A stretch of DNA of 27,971 nucleotides from Deltaproteobacteria bacterium (GCA_005879255.1 VBKY01000055.1:1-27971); one strand, 5' to 3'; numbered from the stretch's first letter, positions 14,012 to 23,516 are shown. The notes: generated from the letters alone by a model not told the origin. A program made the numbers and translations.

Positions 14012-16531
14012 TTACAGCGATAGCGAATTCTCTTGATCGCTGGAATATTTCTCTACGTCAAACGCGGGCGATTTGACCGGTAGGAGCAAACTGAACACGC
14101 TGCCAACGCCAACTTCGCTCGTCACGCGAATTTCTCCACCCAGCGCGGCCGCAAGCTTTTTGCAAAGTCCCAAGCCTAAACCCGTTCCGCCGTAGTGGCG
14201 CGTGGAGGAGCCATCGAGTTGGCGAAAGTCATCGAAGATGATCTCTTGGTCTTCCCGCTTGATGCCGATGCCCGTATCCGCGACGGCGATTTCCAAAAAT
14301 TCGCCGATGCCGGTGCGGCGTTTGCAGATCGACAAATCGATGCGCCCTTTCTCGGTAAACTTGAGCGCGTTCGTCAGAAGCTGAACTAGGATTTGCTGTA
14401 GTTTCTGCCCGTCGCTCTCTATGGAATCAATCGCCGATTCCATATGGATGCCGAACTCAATCGGGCGCTCGCGAATCAGCCTTTGGGTCATCGTTTCCAA
14501 GCCGGTCAGGATCTCCTTCAGCTTGACGATTTCAATCTGAGCGGAAGAGCCGTGGGTCTCCATACGGGAAAAATCCATGAGATTATCCATCAGGCTCGAT
14601 AGTTCTTGTCCATTATGAACCAACCGATCGAGAAATTTCCGCGCATCTCCCGACAAGTCCAAATCACGTAACACTTCACTGTAGCCGATGATCGTGCTCA
14701 CAGGCGTGCGCAGCTCGTGGCAAACATTGGCAACGAAATCTTTTTTGATTCGATCCATTTCGATCAAACGTTTATTACTGTCCTCGGCCCGAGTGCGGGC
14801 CGCGATCGACTCCTCGTAGAGACGACCATTTTCTAATGAAAGAGCTAATTGCTCGGTCAATGTGCCTAACAGTCGAAAGTCTTCGGCGCTGTACTCGTGT
14901 CCAGACTTCTTGGCGCCAAATGACACCAAACCTCTTACTTCGCGCTCGTAAACAAGCGGCATGAGAAGCTCCGCCTGCCATCGCGCGAAAACTTCGAGTA
15001 ACAGGTCCCTCTTCTCGCGAAAGCGCGGGTTAGTCTTTACCTCGTCACGGGAGATGCCGCGGTAATCGCTTCCGGACCAGATTTCCGCGAAGCCCATCGG
15101 CTCGTCAATCCCTGGGGCTGTCTGCGCCATCGTCTCGGTCGCCGACCCTAAGATCTCCGTCGCATTTTTCCCCCGATACATCAGGACAGCGTTTTTGATC
15201 CCCAGGAGCTCGGTGATTCGTTGGATAAAACCTTTGGCCAGAGATGGAGCGGCATCGAGGGTTCGCAGGAACATGCTGATCTCTTCCTGAACTTTGATCG
15301 GGTCGTAGTCCTGGCGATAAAGGTATCGGTCGACGACGTTTTCGAGCCAACGGAGTAATGGATTAAAAACTGCGACCACAAAAACCGAAAAGAAAATCGG
15401 CACGAGCGGGTCCTTGGCATAGCTTCCTGCCCACGGTGCCACTACGAACGCGATGATGGCGTAGATCACCACCAACAAAGTCATCAGGGCAACTCGGCTC
15501 AACGCCACCTTCAAAACACGGCCGAGGTCAAAGAGGCTGTATTTCAATAATGCATAGGCAACTGAAATGGGAAAAAAGATCGTTGGCACCAAGGCGATGT
15601 TGTACGGAATCGGCCACTGAAACGAACTCGTCAGTACGGTGATCAGCGTAGGTATAAAAAAACCCAAGAGCGCGCCGACAAACATCACGCGCAGCCTTGA
15701 GCGCTCCAGATCCGAATCCGTCCGACGCAACGCGTAGCCCGTAACCATGAGAAAAGTGAGTGCGCCGATGCAGGCATAAACGTATGCGGCGCGAAAAAAA
15801 GCGATCCAATACTCCAATGGGCCAAAAAAGGTCGCGCTGTTAAGAATTCCAAGAACCACGCTTATTCCGTAAATCGAAATGAGCGGAATCGAACGTAGCG
15901 ACAAGGACGTCAGGTTGCCTTGCCTGAGTAACAGAGCCAGATGAATCGCTGCGCTAGGGGTGAGCGACAACGCAAAGATTCTCAACTCTTTCGGCAGCAC
16001 CCCTTCCGTCATAAAATCGAAGGTGGTTTGAAACCAGACGAAAACCGTCAAGACCATGAAACAAAGCGGCAGCGCGGCCGGTGACGAAGCGTGGAAGAAG
16101 TATGGCGACACACCGATTAAAAGAAAGGCCAAACCGATGAAGATATAGATACCAAAGCTCAAGAGCCAATCGCGCAGGCTGAAATTCATCGTCGAAATTG
16201 TTAGGTCGAGAGTCTCCGAGTTGCGAAGCACTCGGTAATGGAGTGAAGATGCGGCAGGGACGCTGCGCGCGCTTTGATACAAATCAGCGCGACTTCGTAG
16301 ATCGCGCCCATTAATGCTTAAGACGCGATCCAATGGCTGAAGACCCGCGGTCTGACCGGTCCATCCAGGTACCGAGTAAGGGCCCACCGTCAGATTTTCA
16401 TGCACGAAAAAACCGGGAAACGGTTCATTCAGCCAGCGGCCGATGGATAAAACGTTCTGACCAATCAGGAGAAGGACCGCCAGACCGGTTAACAGGAAGA
16501 GTAATCGTCTTTGCCAGGTTCGGTCGCCCAT
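14012..16531 (-). CDS. Membrane histidine kinase with PDZ-like and GAF domains
   Basis: An 839-residue sensor kinase. Order of parts: a membrane helix at about 10-30; a PDZ-like segment at about 50-115 (TGQTAGLQPLDRVLSINGRD); around nine further membrane helices to about 395; a GAF-like domain at about 405-565; a short coiled coil; the HisKA phosphoacceptor H605 (CHELRTPVSTIIGYSE); and an ATPase domain with NALKFTEKG, DTGIGI and GGTGLGLGL. It should sense a membrane or periplasmic cue and phosphorylate a response regulator, which is not encoded nearby. ATG 16531 follows GAGGGGGATCCT; the frame is open to 16603 but without a comparable signal. It is monocistronic here and its stimulus is unknown. 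Confidence 0.92.
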   Translation of the reverse strand: MGDRTWQRRLLFLLTGLAVLLLIGQNVLSIGRWLNEPFPGFFVHENLTVGPYSVPGWTGQTAGLQPLDRVLSINGRDLRSRADLYQSARSVPAASSLHYRVLRNSETLDLTISTMNFSLRDWLLSFGIYIFIGLAFLLIGVSPYFFHASSPAALPLCFMVLTVFVWFQTTFDFMTEGVLPKELRIFALSLTPSAAIHLALLLRQGNLTSLSLRSIPLISIYGISVVLGILNSATFFGPLEYWIAFFRAAYVYACIGALTFLMVTGYALRRTDSDLERSRLRVMFVGALLGFFIPTLITVLTSSFQWPIPYNIALVPTIFFPISVAYALLKYSLFDLGRVLKVALSRVALMTLLVVIYAIIAFVVAPWAGSYAKDPLVPIFFSVFVVAVFNPLLRWLENVVDRYLYRQDYDPIKVQEEISMFLRTLDAAPSLAKGFIQRITELLGIKNAVLMYRGKNATEILGSATETMAQTAPGIDEPMGFAEIWSGSDYRGISRDEVKTNPRFREKRDLLLEVFARWQAELLMPLVYEREVRGLVSFGAKKSGHEYSAEDFRLLGTLTEQLALSLENGRLYEESIAARTRAEDSNKRLIEMDRIKKDFVANVCHELRTPVSTIIGYSEVLRDLDLSGDARKFLDRLVHNGQELSSLMDNLMDFSRMETHGSSAQIEIVKLKEILTGLETMTQRLIRERPIEFGIHMESAIDSIESDGQKLQQILVQLLTNALKFTEKGRIDLSICKRRTGIGEFLEIAVADTGIGIKREDQEIIFDDFRQLDGSSTRHYGGTGLGLGLCKKLAAALGGEIRVTSEVGVGSVFSLLLPVKSPAFDVEKYSSDQENSLSL

Positions 16532-16716
16532 AGGATCCCCCTCGGCCAAATCAAATACAACGCACCGGGGGTTTATCAAGGCAACTCGAATGCTGTCAAG
16601 CAAGAAACTGCGGAAGTCGCTCGCGTAACAATAAACGGCGATCGCATCGTCGAGACAAGTAAGTAGCCAAGCACATGCGGTGCTTGGGCGACCGCTGCCG
16701 GCGAAGGCGCCTTTAT

Positions 16717-17241
16717 TTATGCCTTTACAATGGTTTCGCTCGGCAGGACGAGCCGAGTCTGCCGACCGAGGATCTCCAGGAGTACGGCAACGCGCTCGCT
16801 GCCTTTGAGCAATTGTTCAAAAACCGCTTCGAGACCCGAGAACGGCCCCTCATTGATACGCACCGTATCCCCCGGTTTGACGTTTACGGGATCGATCTGC
16901 GCTATCCCGCCAGGACAGCGCTCGCGCAATGTTTGAATGATATCTTCACCGACCTCGGCAACGCGCGCGCCGAAAGTGAGAAAATCCTTTACTCCAGGCG
17001 AATAACGCGCAGCTTTGCCGGAGATAATCATGTCGAGACGGCAAAAAACATAACCCGGAAACAACGGCGCCAAAATCCAGTGGAATCGGCTGCCAATCCG
17101 CCGCCGCGCGCGCATCCACGGTAGGAATACTTCCAAGCCGAGATCAATGAGCCGCCTCTCGACGTCCCGCTCGCGATTCACCTTGGACCGCAGGGCATAC
17201 CATCTCAGCCCTGCTTCAATCTGCAGTGGTTCCGATCTCAT
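16717..17241 (-). CDS. NusG-family transcription factor (RfaH/LoaP-like paralogue)
   Basis: A 174-residue protein with the NusG N-terminal domain (RWYALRSKVNRERDVERRL, LAPLFPGYVFCRLD) and a C-terminal KOW motif (VKPGDTVRINEGPFSGLEAV). NusG proteins ride on RNA polymerase and control pausing and termination. The core nusG normally sits with secE and ribosomal genes; this copy stands alone, and its basic MRARRRIGSRFHW segment and RYSPGVKDFLTFG insertion match specialised paralogues such as RfaH or LoaP that switch on long polysaccharide or secondary-metabolite operons. No such operon is adjacent. GGAGAG precedes the ATG. Specialised role is an inference. Confidence 0.88.
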   Translation of the reverse strand: MRSEPLQIEAGLRWYALRSKVNRERDVERRLIDLGLEVFLPWMRARRRIGSRFHWILAPLFPGYVFCRLDMIISGKAARYSPGVKDFLTFGARVAEVGEDIIQTLRERCPGGIAQIDPVNVKPGDTVRINEGPFSGLEAVFEQLLKGSERVAVLLEILGRQTRLVLPSETIVKA

Positions 17242-17715
17242 ACAATCGGCTCTCCAAATTCGCCCGCTCGATCGCTACAAGTGATGATTCTCGATAATCC
17301 TAGCAGACCAGCAGACGCATGAGAACTCGAAGTTCAATTTGGTTGAAGGTCATTTTTGCGCGGCGTTGAAATTCCTTGACTTCAGAGGCAATTTGCGGTG
17401 CAATGTAGCTACGACAGCTGCGAACTGAAGAACGTCTGTTTCGTTGGCGTCTAACGAGAAAGAGGCATTGGTCGCATGCAAGCATTAAAATACTTTCGGC
17501 TTTCCGCCCCATTCATTTCCGCTTCAGCCTCTTTATTTTGCCATCTTCGCTGCTCAACGTGATGCCCGATATCAAAATAGCGCTCTCGCCAGTTTTGTCT
17601 AATACATTTAGCGTTCTCAAGCCATTTTTATTGCCGCAACGCGCGAAGCTCTGCCCCAGGGGCTCGTATGCAGCGACAAACGATCGTAGCGATTCGAAAA
17701 AGGGAGGCTACTGGA
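17242..17715. other. Gene-free region between divergent nusG-like and prkA genes
   Basis: No convincing coding sequence is seen; a 70-codon minus-strand frame at 17300-17512 has no family resemblance. This stretch must hold promoters for both divergent genes. A weak sigma70-like candidate towards prkA is TTGACT at 17376 with TGCAAT 17 bases on, but it is over 300 bases from the start. The ribosome binding site for prkA, GGGAGG, is at about 17702. Confidence 0.4.
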
Positions 17716-19650
17716 ATGGACAATAGCCAAGAATTCGAAAACCTCATCAAGAAAGATCGGGATGTGCATCAAACACGTTCCTGGCGTGGCAGCTTGTTGG
17801 GGTATCTCGACAAGGTTAAGGCGGATCCAACGAACGCCAAGCTGGCCCATGCCCGCCTCTACGATACCATCATGAAACCCGGCGTGCGCGATATTCACGA
17901 GAACAACGACCCTCGCGTCAAGAGGCTCTACAAGGACGAATCCTTGAAAGTCTTTAACTTCTTCACTGACGAGTTCTTTGGCATAGAGAAGACCATTTCT
18001 CAAATCGTCCGCTACTTTCACGCGGCCTCACTCAAAGGCGAAGAGAGCCGTCAGGTTCTATATTTAATGGGGCCCGTCGGTTCGGGCAAAAGCTCATTGG
18101 TGGAAAAGCTTCATCGTGGCCTCGAGGAAAGCGAGCCGTTTTATGCGATTGAGGGATGCCCGATGTTCGAGGAGCCCTTGCACTTGATTCCGCGCCATCT
18201 GAGGAAAGAGTTTGAAAAGATGCTAGGCGTGCACGTGGAAGGCGACCTCTGTCCGGTGTGCCGCTACAAACTCGTACAGGAGTATGGTGGCAAGTATGAG
18301 GAATTCCCGATTTGCACGGTTGGGTTTTCCAAACGCGCCCGCGTCGGCATTGGCGTGGTCCCGCCGGTCGATCCCAACAATCAAGACACGTCGGTGCTGA
18401 TCGGGAGTGAAGACATTTCAAAATTGGACCTTTATTCGGAAGGCGACCCGCGAGTCCTGGAACTGAACGGCGCGCTGAACATCGGCAACCGCGGCGTGGT
18501 CGAGTTCATCGAGGTTTTCAAAAACGAGATCGAATATCTCCACTGCATGATCACTGCGACTCAGGAAAAGGTCGTGCCGGCGCCCGGTCGTCATGGCTTG
18601 GTTTACGTCGACACCGTCATTGTCGCCCACTCCAATGAAGCCGAGTGGCAAAAGTTCAAAGCCGACCATACCAATGAAGCGATTCTCGACCGCATCGTCG
18701 TGGTTCGGGTGCCTTACAATCTAAGACTGTCCGAGGAAGTCAAAATCTATCAGAAGATTATCCGCAACTCGGACTTCCGCGCCCATGTCTCCCCGCACAC
18801 ATTGGAAGTCGCCTCGATGTTTGCGATTCTTTCGCGCCTCGATCCGACCAACAAGTGCGATCTCATGACCAAGCTCAAGCTTTATAACGGCGAAGAAGTC
18901 GTCGAGAAGGGCAGGGCCAAGAAAGTCGACGTCGACGAACTGAGGGACAGCGGTAAGCGAGAAGGCATGTCCGGCATTTCAACCCGCTTCATTATGAAAG
19001 CATTGGACAACGCCCTCTCGGACAACGCCGCGGGTAACTGCATCAACCCGATAAACGTGCGCGAGGCTTTGATCAACATGGTCAAGGAAGCGGACCTGTC
19101 TGATGACACGCGAAAGCAATACCTCGAGTTCCTCCAGGATACGCTGCACAAAGAATACCTGGAGATTCTAGAAAAGGAGATCACCCGCGCTTTTGTTTAT
19201 TCCTATCAGGAACAAGCCGAGGCGCTGTTTCAAAACTATCTCGACCATGCCGAGGCCTACGTCAACAAGAGTAAGGTGAAGGACCGCAACACCAAAGAAG
19301 AGCTGGCGCCCGATGAAGGCTTCATGAAGTCCATCGAGGAACAGATCGCGATCATCGGTTCGGCGGCGGACGGTTTTCGCCAGGAGGTCATTGCCTATCT
19401 GTGGGCGGCCAACCGGCGCGGGGAAAAAATCGACTATCGAAGCTATGAACCTTTGAAAGAAGCCGTCGAGAAAAAACTGATCACTTCCGTGCGCGACTTG
19501 AGCCGGGTCATCACCAAATCGCGTATGCGTGACGAAGAGCAGTCAGATAAGTATAATGCCATGGTCAAGAATCTGTTGGAACACGGGTACTGCCCCAACT
19601 GCGTCGACGTCGTGCTCAAATACGCAGCCAATAATCTGTGGAAGGATTAG
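17716..19650 (+). CDS. prkA: PrkA-family AAA+ serine protein kinase (YeaG)
   Basis: A 644-residue cytoplasmic protein of the PrkA family, the same length as E. coli YeaG. The AAA+ part carries the Walker A loop GPVGSGKSS (K125) and CPMFEEPLHLIP further on; the C-terminal third is the PrkA kinase-like domain. Two cysteine pairs, CPVC in the middle and CPNC near the end (HGYCPNCVDVVLKYAANNLW), could bind metal. ATG 17716 is chosen over the longer frame from 17668 because GGGAGG lies about 10 bases ahead and the family starts here. It is the first gene of a tight trio with DUF444 and SpoVR proteins. In enterobacteria the yeaGH pair responds to nitrogen starvation and stationary phase; in Bacillus PrkA influences sporulation. 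Here a stress or starvation role is inferred. Confidence 0.93.
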   Translation: MDNSQEFENLIKKDRDVHQTRSWRGSLLGYLDKVKADPTNAKLAHARLYDTIMKPGVRDIHENNDPRVKRLYKDESLKVFNFFTDEFFGIEKTISQIVRYFHAASLKGEESRQVLYLMGPVGSGKSSLVEKLHRGLEESEPFYAIEGCPMFEEPLHLIPRHLRKEFEKMLGVHVEGDLCPVCRYKLVQEYGGKYEEFPICTVGFSKRARVGIGVVPPVDPNNQDTSVLIGSEDISKLDLYSEGDPRVLELNGALNIGNRGVVEFIEVFKNEIEYLHCMITATQEKVVPAPGRHGLVYVDTVIVAHSNEAEWQKFKADHTNEAILDRIVVVRVPYNLRLSEEVKIYQKIIRNSDFRAHVSPHTLEVASMFAILSRLDPTNKCDLMTKLKLYNGEEVVEKGRAKKVDVDELRDSGKREGMSGISTRFIMKALDNALSDNAAGNCINPINVREALINMVKEADLSDDTRKQYLEFLQDTLHKEYLEILEKEITRAFVYSYQEQAEALFQNYLDHAEAYVNKSKVKDRNTKEELAPDEGFMKSIEEQIAIIGSAADGFRQEVIAYLWAANRRGEKIDYRSYEPLKEAVEKKLITSVRDLSRVITKSRMRDEEQSDKYNAMVKNLLEHGYCPNCVDVVLKYAANNLWKD

Positions 19651-19693
19651 CGGAGACAGTAGGCAAATTCCGATCCGTTTTCCGGGTAGCATC

Positions 19694-20875
19694 TTGGCGA
19701 CCATCTTCCGTTCCTACAATTCGTCATCGGGTCAACGCAGCGATCGCAGCGCCGGCGACCGGCTGCGCCATCGACAGAAGGTCCGCGAAGCGATCCGCAA
19801 TAATATTGCAGACATCATCGCCGAGGAATCCATCATCGGCAAAGACAAGAACCGCATCATTAAAGTTCCCATTCGCGGCGTCAAAGAATATCGCTTCATC
19901 TATGGCGAGAACTCGCCGGGCGTTGGCCAAGGGGGCGACGGCGAGCCCAAGCCGGGAGATGTCGTTGGGCAGGGACAGGACGGCAAATCGGGCCAACAAG
20001 CCGGCGACCGTCCCGGCGTCGATTACTACGAAACCGATGTCAGTCTCGATGAACTGATCGATCTGATGTTCGAAGATCTCGAATTACCGGACATCGAGCG
20101 GAAACGGCTGCGCCAAATTGAGGTGGAGCGGCAGTTCCGGCAAAAGGGTGTACGGCGAAAAGGCATCCGTGTGCGCTTGGACCGAAAGCGAACCGCGCGC
20201 TCGCGCGTCAAGAGAAAAAAGGCTTCGCTTAGACGTCAGCCATCGGGCGCACCCGCGGAGCGCTTTCCGTTTCACAAAGACGACCTGCGATACCATCACA
20301 CGGTCACGGACGTGCGCAACGAGTCCAACGCCGTTGTGCTATGTATCATGGATACGTCCGGCTCGATGGATACGATGAAGAAGTATCTCGCGCGCAGTTT
20401 CTTTTTCCTCTTGTATCAATTTCTCTGCACGCGCTATCAGAACGTCGAGATCGTCTTCATCGCGCATCACACGGAGGCCCGGGAAGTGACCGAAGAAGAA
20501 TTCTTTCACAAGGGTGAATCCGGCGGCACGTTTATTTCATCGGGATACGTCAAGGCGCTGGAGATCATCGAGGAGCGTTATCATCCGGCGCTCTGGAATG
20601 TCTACGTCTTTCATTGTTCCGACGGCGACAACTTCGAGTCGGACAACGATGCCGCCCTCAAGGCCGCCCAGGAACTGACTCGTACCGCCAATTTGTTCGG
20701 TTACGGCGAAATAAAGCCGCTGGGGTCCGGCTATTACGGCAGTAGCATGATCACGTTCTTTTCGCAGATTCAGGAGCCGAATTTCCAAACCGTGCAGATC
20801 CAAAAGAAAGAAGATATTTGGACTTCGTTCAAGACTTTCCTATCTAAAGATCGCGCCCGCGAAGACGCAGCCTAA
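19694..20875 (+). CDS. yeaH: DUF444 protein (YeaH/YhbH)
   Basis: About 393 residues. N-terminal SYNSSSGQRSDRSAGDRLRH and EESIIGKDKNRIIKVPIRGV are typical of DUF444; a glycine-rich linker (PGVGQGGDGEPKPGDVVGQG) follows. The C-terminal half is a von Willebrand A-like domain with the metal-site motif DTSGSM at residue 220 and HCSDGDNF further on. The frame is open back to 19529 inside prkA, but no ATG or GTG lies between 19650 and the conserved part; TTG 19694 is the best start, with only a weak GGGTAG ahead. It is 43 bases after prkA and 10 bases before spoVR, so the three are surely co-transcribed. It is thought to act with PrkA; the biochemical role is not established. Confidence 0.9.
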   Translation: MATIFRSYNSSSGQRSDRSAGDRLRHRQKVREAIRNNIADIIAEESIIGKDKNRIIKVPIRGVKEYRFIYGENSPGVGQGGDGEPKPGDVVGQGQDGKSGQQAGDRPGVDYYETDVSLDELIDLMFEDLELPDIERKRLRQIEVERQFRQKGVRRKGIRVRLDRKRTARSRVKRKKASLRRQPSGAPAERFPFHKDDLRYHHTVTDVRNESNAVVLCIMDTSGSMDTMKKYLARSFFFLLYQFLCTRYQNVEIVFIAHHTEAREVTEEEFFHKGESGGTFISSGYVKALEIIEERYHPALWNVYVFHCSDGDNFESDNDAALKAAQELTRTANLFGYGEIKPLGSGYYGSSMITFFSQIQEPNFQTVQIQKKEDIWTSFKTFLSKDRAREDAA

Positions 20876-20885
20876 ACGCATCCCC

Positions 20886-22319
20886 ATGGCTCCCGACTAC
20901 ACTGTCGCAGATCTCGAACGGTGGAACGAGCGGATCATGACGCTCGTCGAGCGTTTCGGCCTCGATCCCTTTCCCCAGGAATTCGAAATCTGCGACTACG
21001 AGGACATGCTTGCTTACATGGTCTACTCGGGAATGCCGTCCCACTACCCGCACTGGTCCTACGGTAAGAGCTTCGAAAAGCTCAAGACGCTCTACGAGTA
21101 CGGCGTCAGTGGGCTGCCCTACGAGATGGTGATCAATTCCAAACCGTCGATCGCCTATCTGATGCACGACAACAGTCTCGCTTTGCAGGTTTTGACCATC
21201 GCCCATGTGTATGGGCACAACGATTTTTTCAAGAACAATTTTACCTTCCGCTCTACCCGCGCCGAATACACCATTGAAACCTTCAAGGGCCACGCCAACC
21301 GGGTCCGTCAATACATCGAAGACCCCAGCATCGGTCTGGAAAAAGTCGAAGCGATCCTCGATGCCGCTCATGCTCTTTCGCTGCAATGCCGGCGCAATCT
21401 CGCCATCAAAAAGCCCACGGTCGTCGAGGAGCGCCGGATGAAGGTGGAGGAATCGGAACCGCCGGCCGATCCTTTCAGCGCCATTCATCGGCGCCATCAA
21501 CATGTTCAGCCGGATCTCGACAAGGTGCCGCTCTATCCGGACGAGGATCTATTGATTTTCATTCGCGATCACCACCCGCAATTCGCCGAGTGGGAAAGGG
21601 ACTTACTGACGATCGTGCATGAACAGGCACAATATTTCGTGCCACAGATCGAAACGAAAATCATGAACGAAGGTTGGGCCAGTTTTTGGCACAAGCGAAT
21701 CCTCGACACCTTGGAACTGCCGCAAGGGCTGCAATTGGAATTTATTGTGCGGCACACCCAAGTCCTGCGTCCAACGCCCGGCAGCCTCAATCCGTATCAT
21801 ATCGGCATGAAAGTTTGGGAAGATATCGAAAAACGTTGGGATCATCCGACTGCTGAAGAGATCGAAGAATATGGTCCGCGCAAAAAGACCAGCAAGGAAA
21901 AATTGTTCGAGGTGCGCGAGGTCGAACGCGATACTTCCTTTTTGCGCCGTTATCTCACCGAGGAGCTGATCCGCGAACTCAATCTCTTCGAATACAAGGC
22001 CCGGGGCAACGAGCATGTAGTGACCCGAGTGGCCGACCAAGACAATTGGCGCCAGATCAAAGAGACACTCATCCAAAATGTCGGTACCGGAACCCTTCCG
22101 GTTATCAAAGTCATCGATTCCGACTACACGCACAACCACACACTGCTGCTCAAGCACGCCCACGACGGGCGCGATCTACAGCTCGAATATGGCGAGAAAA
22201 CTTTAAAATACCTGCACCAACTGTGGGGCCGGGACGTCGCGTTAGAAACGCTGCTGGACAACCGCACCACCCTGCTGTCGTTTTCCGATGGCAAGTTCGC
22301 CATTAAAAAATCCGCCTGA
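20886..22319 (+). CDS. spoVR: SpoVR-family protein (YcgB)
   Basis: A 477-residue cytoplasmic protein matching the SpoVR family: EICDYEDMLAYMVYSGMPSH, HWSYGKSFEKLK, IAHVYGHNDFFKNNFTF, and HEQAQYFVPQIETKIMNEGW followed by ASFWHKRILD. Conserved His and Glu residues in YGHNDFF and IMNEGWASFWH suggest a metal-binding site, but no activity has been firmly assigned. Named for a role in Bacillus spore cortex formation, the family is widespread in non-sporulating bacteria together with PrkA and DUF444, so its presence does not imply sporulation. ATG 20886 lies 10 bases after the DUF444 stop with a poor ribosome binding site, suggesting translation depends on the upstream gene. Confidence 0.93.
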   Translation: MAPDYTVADLERWNERIMTLVERFGLDPFPQEFEICDYEDMLAYMVYSGMPSHYPHWSYGKSFEKLKTLYEYGVSGLPYEMVINSKPSIAYLMHDNSLALQVLTIAHVYGHNDFFKNNFTFRSTRAEYTIETFKGHANRVRQYIEDPSIGLEKVEAILDAAHALSLQCRRNLAIKKPTVVEERRMKVEESEPPADPFSAIHRRHQHVQPDLDKVPLYPDEDLLIFIRDHHPQFAEWERDLLTIVHEQAQYFVPQIETKIMNEGWASFWHKRILDTLELPQGLQLEFIVRHTQVLRPTPGSLNPYHIGMKVWEDIEKRWDHPTAEEIEEYGPRKKTSKEKLFEVREVERDTSFLRRYLTEELIRELNLFEYKARGNEHVVTRVADQDNWRQIKETLIQNVGTGTLPVIKVIDSDYTHNHTLLLKHAHDGRDLQLEYGEKTLKYLHQLWGRDVALETLLDNRTTLLSFSDGKFAIKKSA

Positions 22320-22394
22320 GCCCAGCGATTTTCATCCGCCGGTTGCCAATAACGCGACCCCGTGGCACTAATCTAGCGGTGGTGCATTCCGCGT

Positions 22395-23501
22395 ATGGCA
22401 ATATCTAGAAATTTAGCGGCTATTCAGAATTGTATCGTAAATACGCTCAATGACTCTGCCCTTGGCGAGAAATCCATCGCCGGCGTCATCGGCGATGCTC
22501 CGTCGCATTACTCCAGGAGTCCGCGACTGTGGAATGCGGCGTTTGACAATCTTGGCATCAACGCCGTCTACCTGCCGTTCGATGTCGACGATGCGCATGT
22601 GGGGAATCTGCTGGCCGCCCTCAAAGATACTGCGCGCTTCATCGGTGTCAACGTCACGGTTCCGTACAAAGTGCGGGTGATTGATTATATTGACGAGCTC
22701 GATCCCGGCGCCCAACGCATTCAAGCGGTAAATACCATCGTGCGAAGTCGATCCGGCCGGCTCATCGGCTACAACACGGATGGCGAAGGTTTCATCGAAA
22801 GCATTCTTACGCGCCAACCGGGCCGAGCCGAGGGTTTCCTATCATCACTGAAAGAAATGACGGTTTTGCTGCTAGGCGCCGGGGGATCGGCGCGAGCCGT
22901 GGCATTTCATGTTTCGGATTTGCTCGAAGGGGGACAGCTAGTTATTTGCAATCGTACGCTGCAGCACGCAATTTCTTTGGCGGCGGACCTGCAGAAAGCC
23001 AGGCGCAACGCGCTGGGCATCAGCGAGAAAGAAATGGTTGACTGGGCGCCGAAAGCGGACTGCATCATCAACTGCACGACCAAAGGCCAGGGCGGCGTCC
23101 GCAAGCTGCCTAACGGTATGGCAGTCACGCTCAAGCCCTACTCTGCCTTGGCCCCTGCTCGTCCACCTGCTTTCGCGGAAAGCATCTCGCAGGAACAAAA
23201 CACGAGATTACCCGCCACTGCGGCGGCAGACATTGACGCCAACAATAACATTTCAATGGCTCTCGCGCGATGCGTGCCGCCGGAGACGCGCTTTTACGAT
23301 CTGATTTATCATCCTGAAGAAACGATCTTTCTTCGTCATGGTCGAATGACTGGCCATCCGACGATGAATGGCAAGGGCATGATCGTCAATCAAGCAACGA
23401 TCGCCTTCAAGCTAATCTGCAGCGCGGAACTCCAAGCGAGAAGCATCGATAACGCGCAAACGTACAAACAAATCTTGGAAGTTATGTACCGCGCTTGGTA
23501 G
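22395..23501 (+). CDS. aroE: Shikimate dehydrogenase-like protein, long variant
   Basis: A 368-residue enzyme of the AroE family, which reduces 3-dehydroshikimate to shikimate with NADPH in aromatic amino-acid synthesis. Substrate-site motifs are YSRSPRLWN (usual form SxSPxxHN, with the His here Trp), NVTVPYK with catalytic K92, and NTDG with D129. The cofactor loop is GAGGSARAV. The C-terminal part has DLIYHPEETIFLR and NGKGMIVNQATIAF. Ordinary AroE proteins are about 270-290 residues; the excess is mainly an N-terminal extension of about 25 residues and an insertion at about 230-295 (LKPYSALAPARPPAFAES onward). ATG 22395 has no good ribosome binding site. It could be the housekeeping AroE or a quinate/shikimate or AHBA-type paralogue. 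Confidence 0.82.
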   Translation: MAISRNLAAIQNCIVNTLNDSALGEKSIAGVIGDAPSHYSRSPRLWNAAFDNLGINAVYLPFDVDDAHVGNLLAALKDTARFIGVNVTVPYKVRVIDYIDELDPGAQRIQAVNTIVRSRSGRLIGYNTDGEGFIESILTRQPGRAEGFLSSLKEMTVLLLGAGGSARAVAFHVSDLLEGGQLVICNRTLQHAISLAADLQKARRNALGISEKEMVDWAPKADCIINCTTKGQGGVRKLPNGMAVTLKPYSALAPARPPAFAESISQEQNTRLPATAAADIDANNNISMALARCVPPETRFYDLIYHPEETIFLRHGRMTGHPTMNGKGMIVNQATIAFKLICSAELQARSIDNAQTYKQILEVMYRAW

Positions 23502-23516
23502 ATCATTTCCAACGAT

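Noticed and set aside
17300..17512. A 70-codon minus-strand frame upstream of the NusG-like gene
   Set aside because: No ribosome binding site, skewed composition and no family resemblance; left as non-coding.
17716..22319. Sporulation inferred from SpoVR and PrkA
   Set aside because: These families are common in non-sporulating Gram-negative bacteria as the yeaG-yeaH-ycgB unit, and no sporulation-specific gene is present here.
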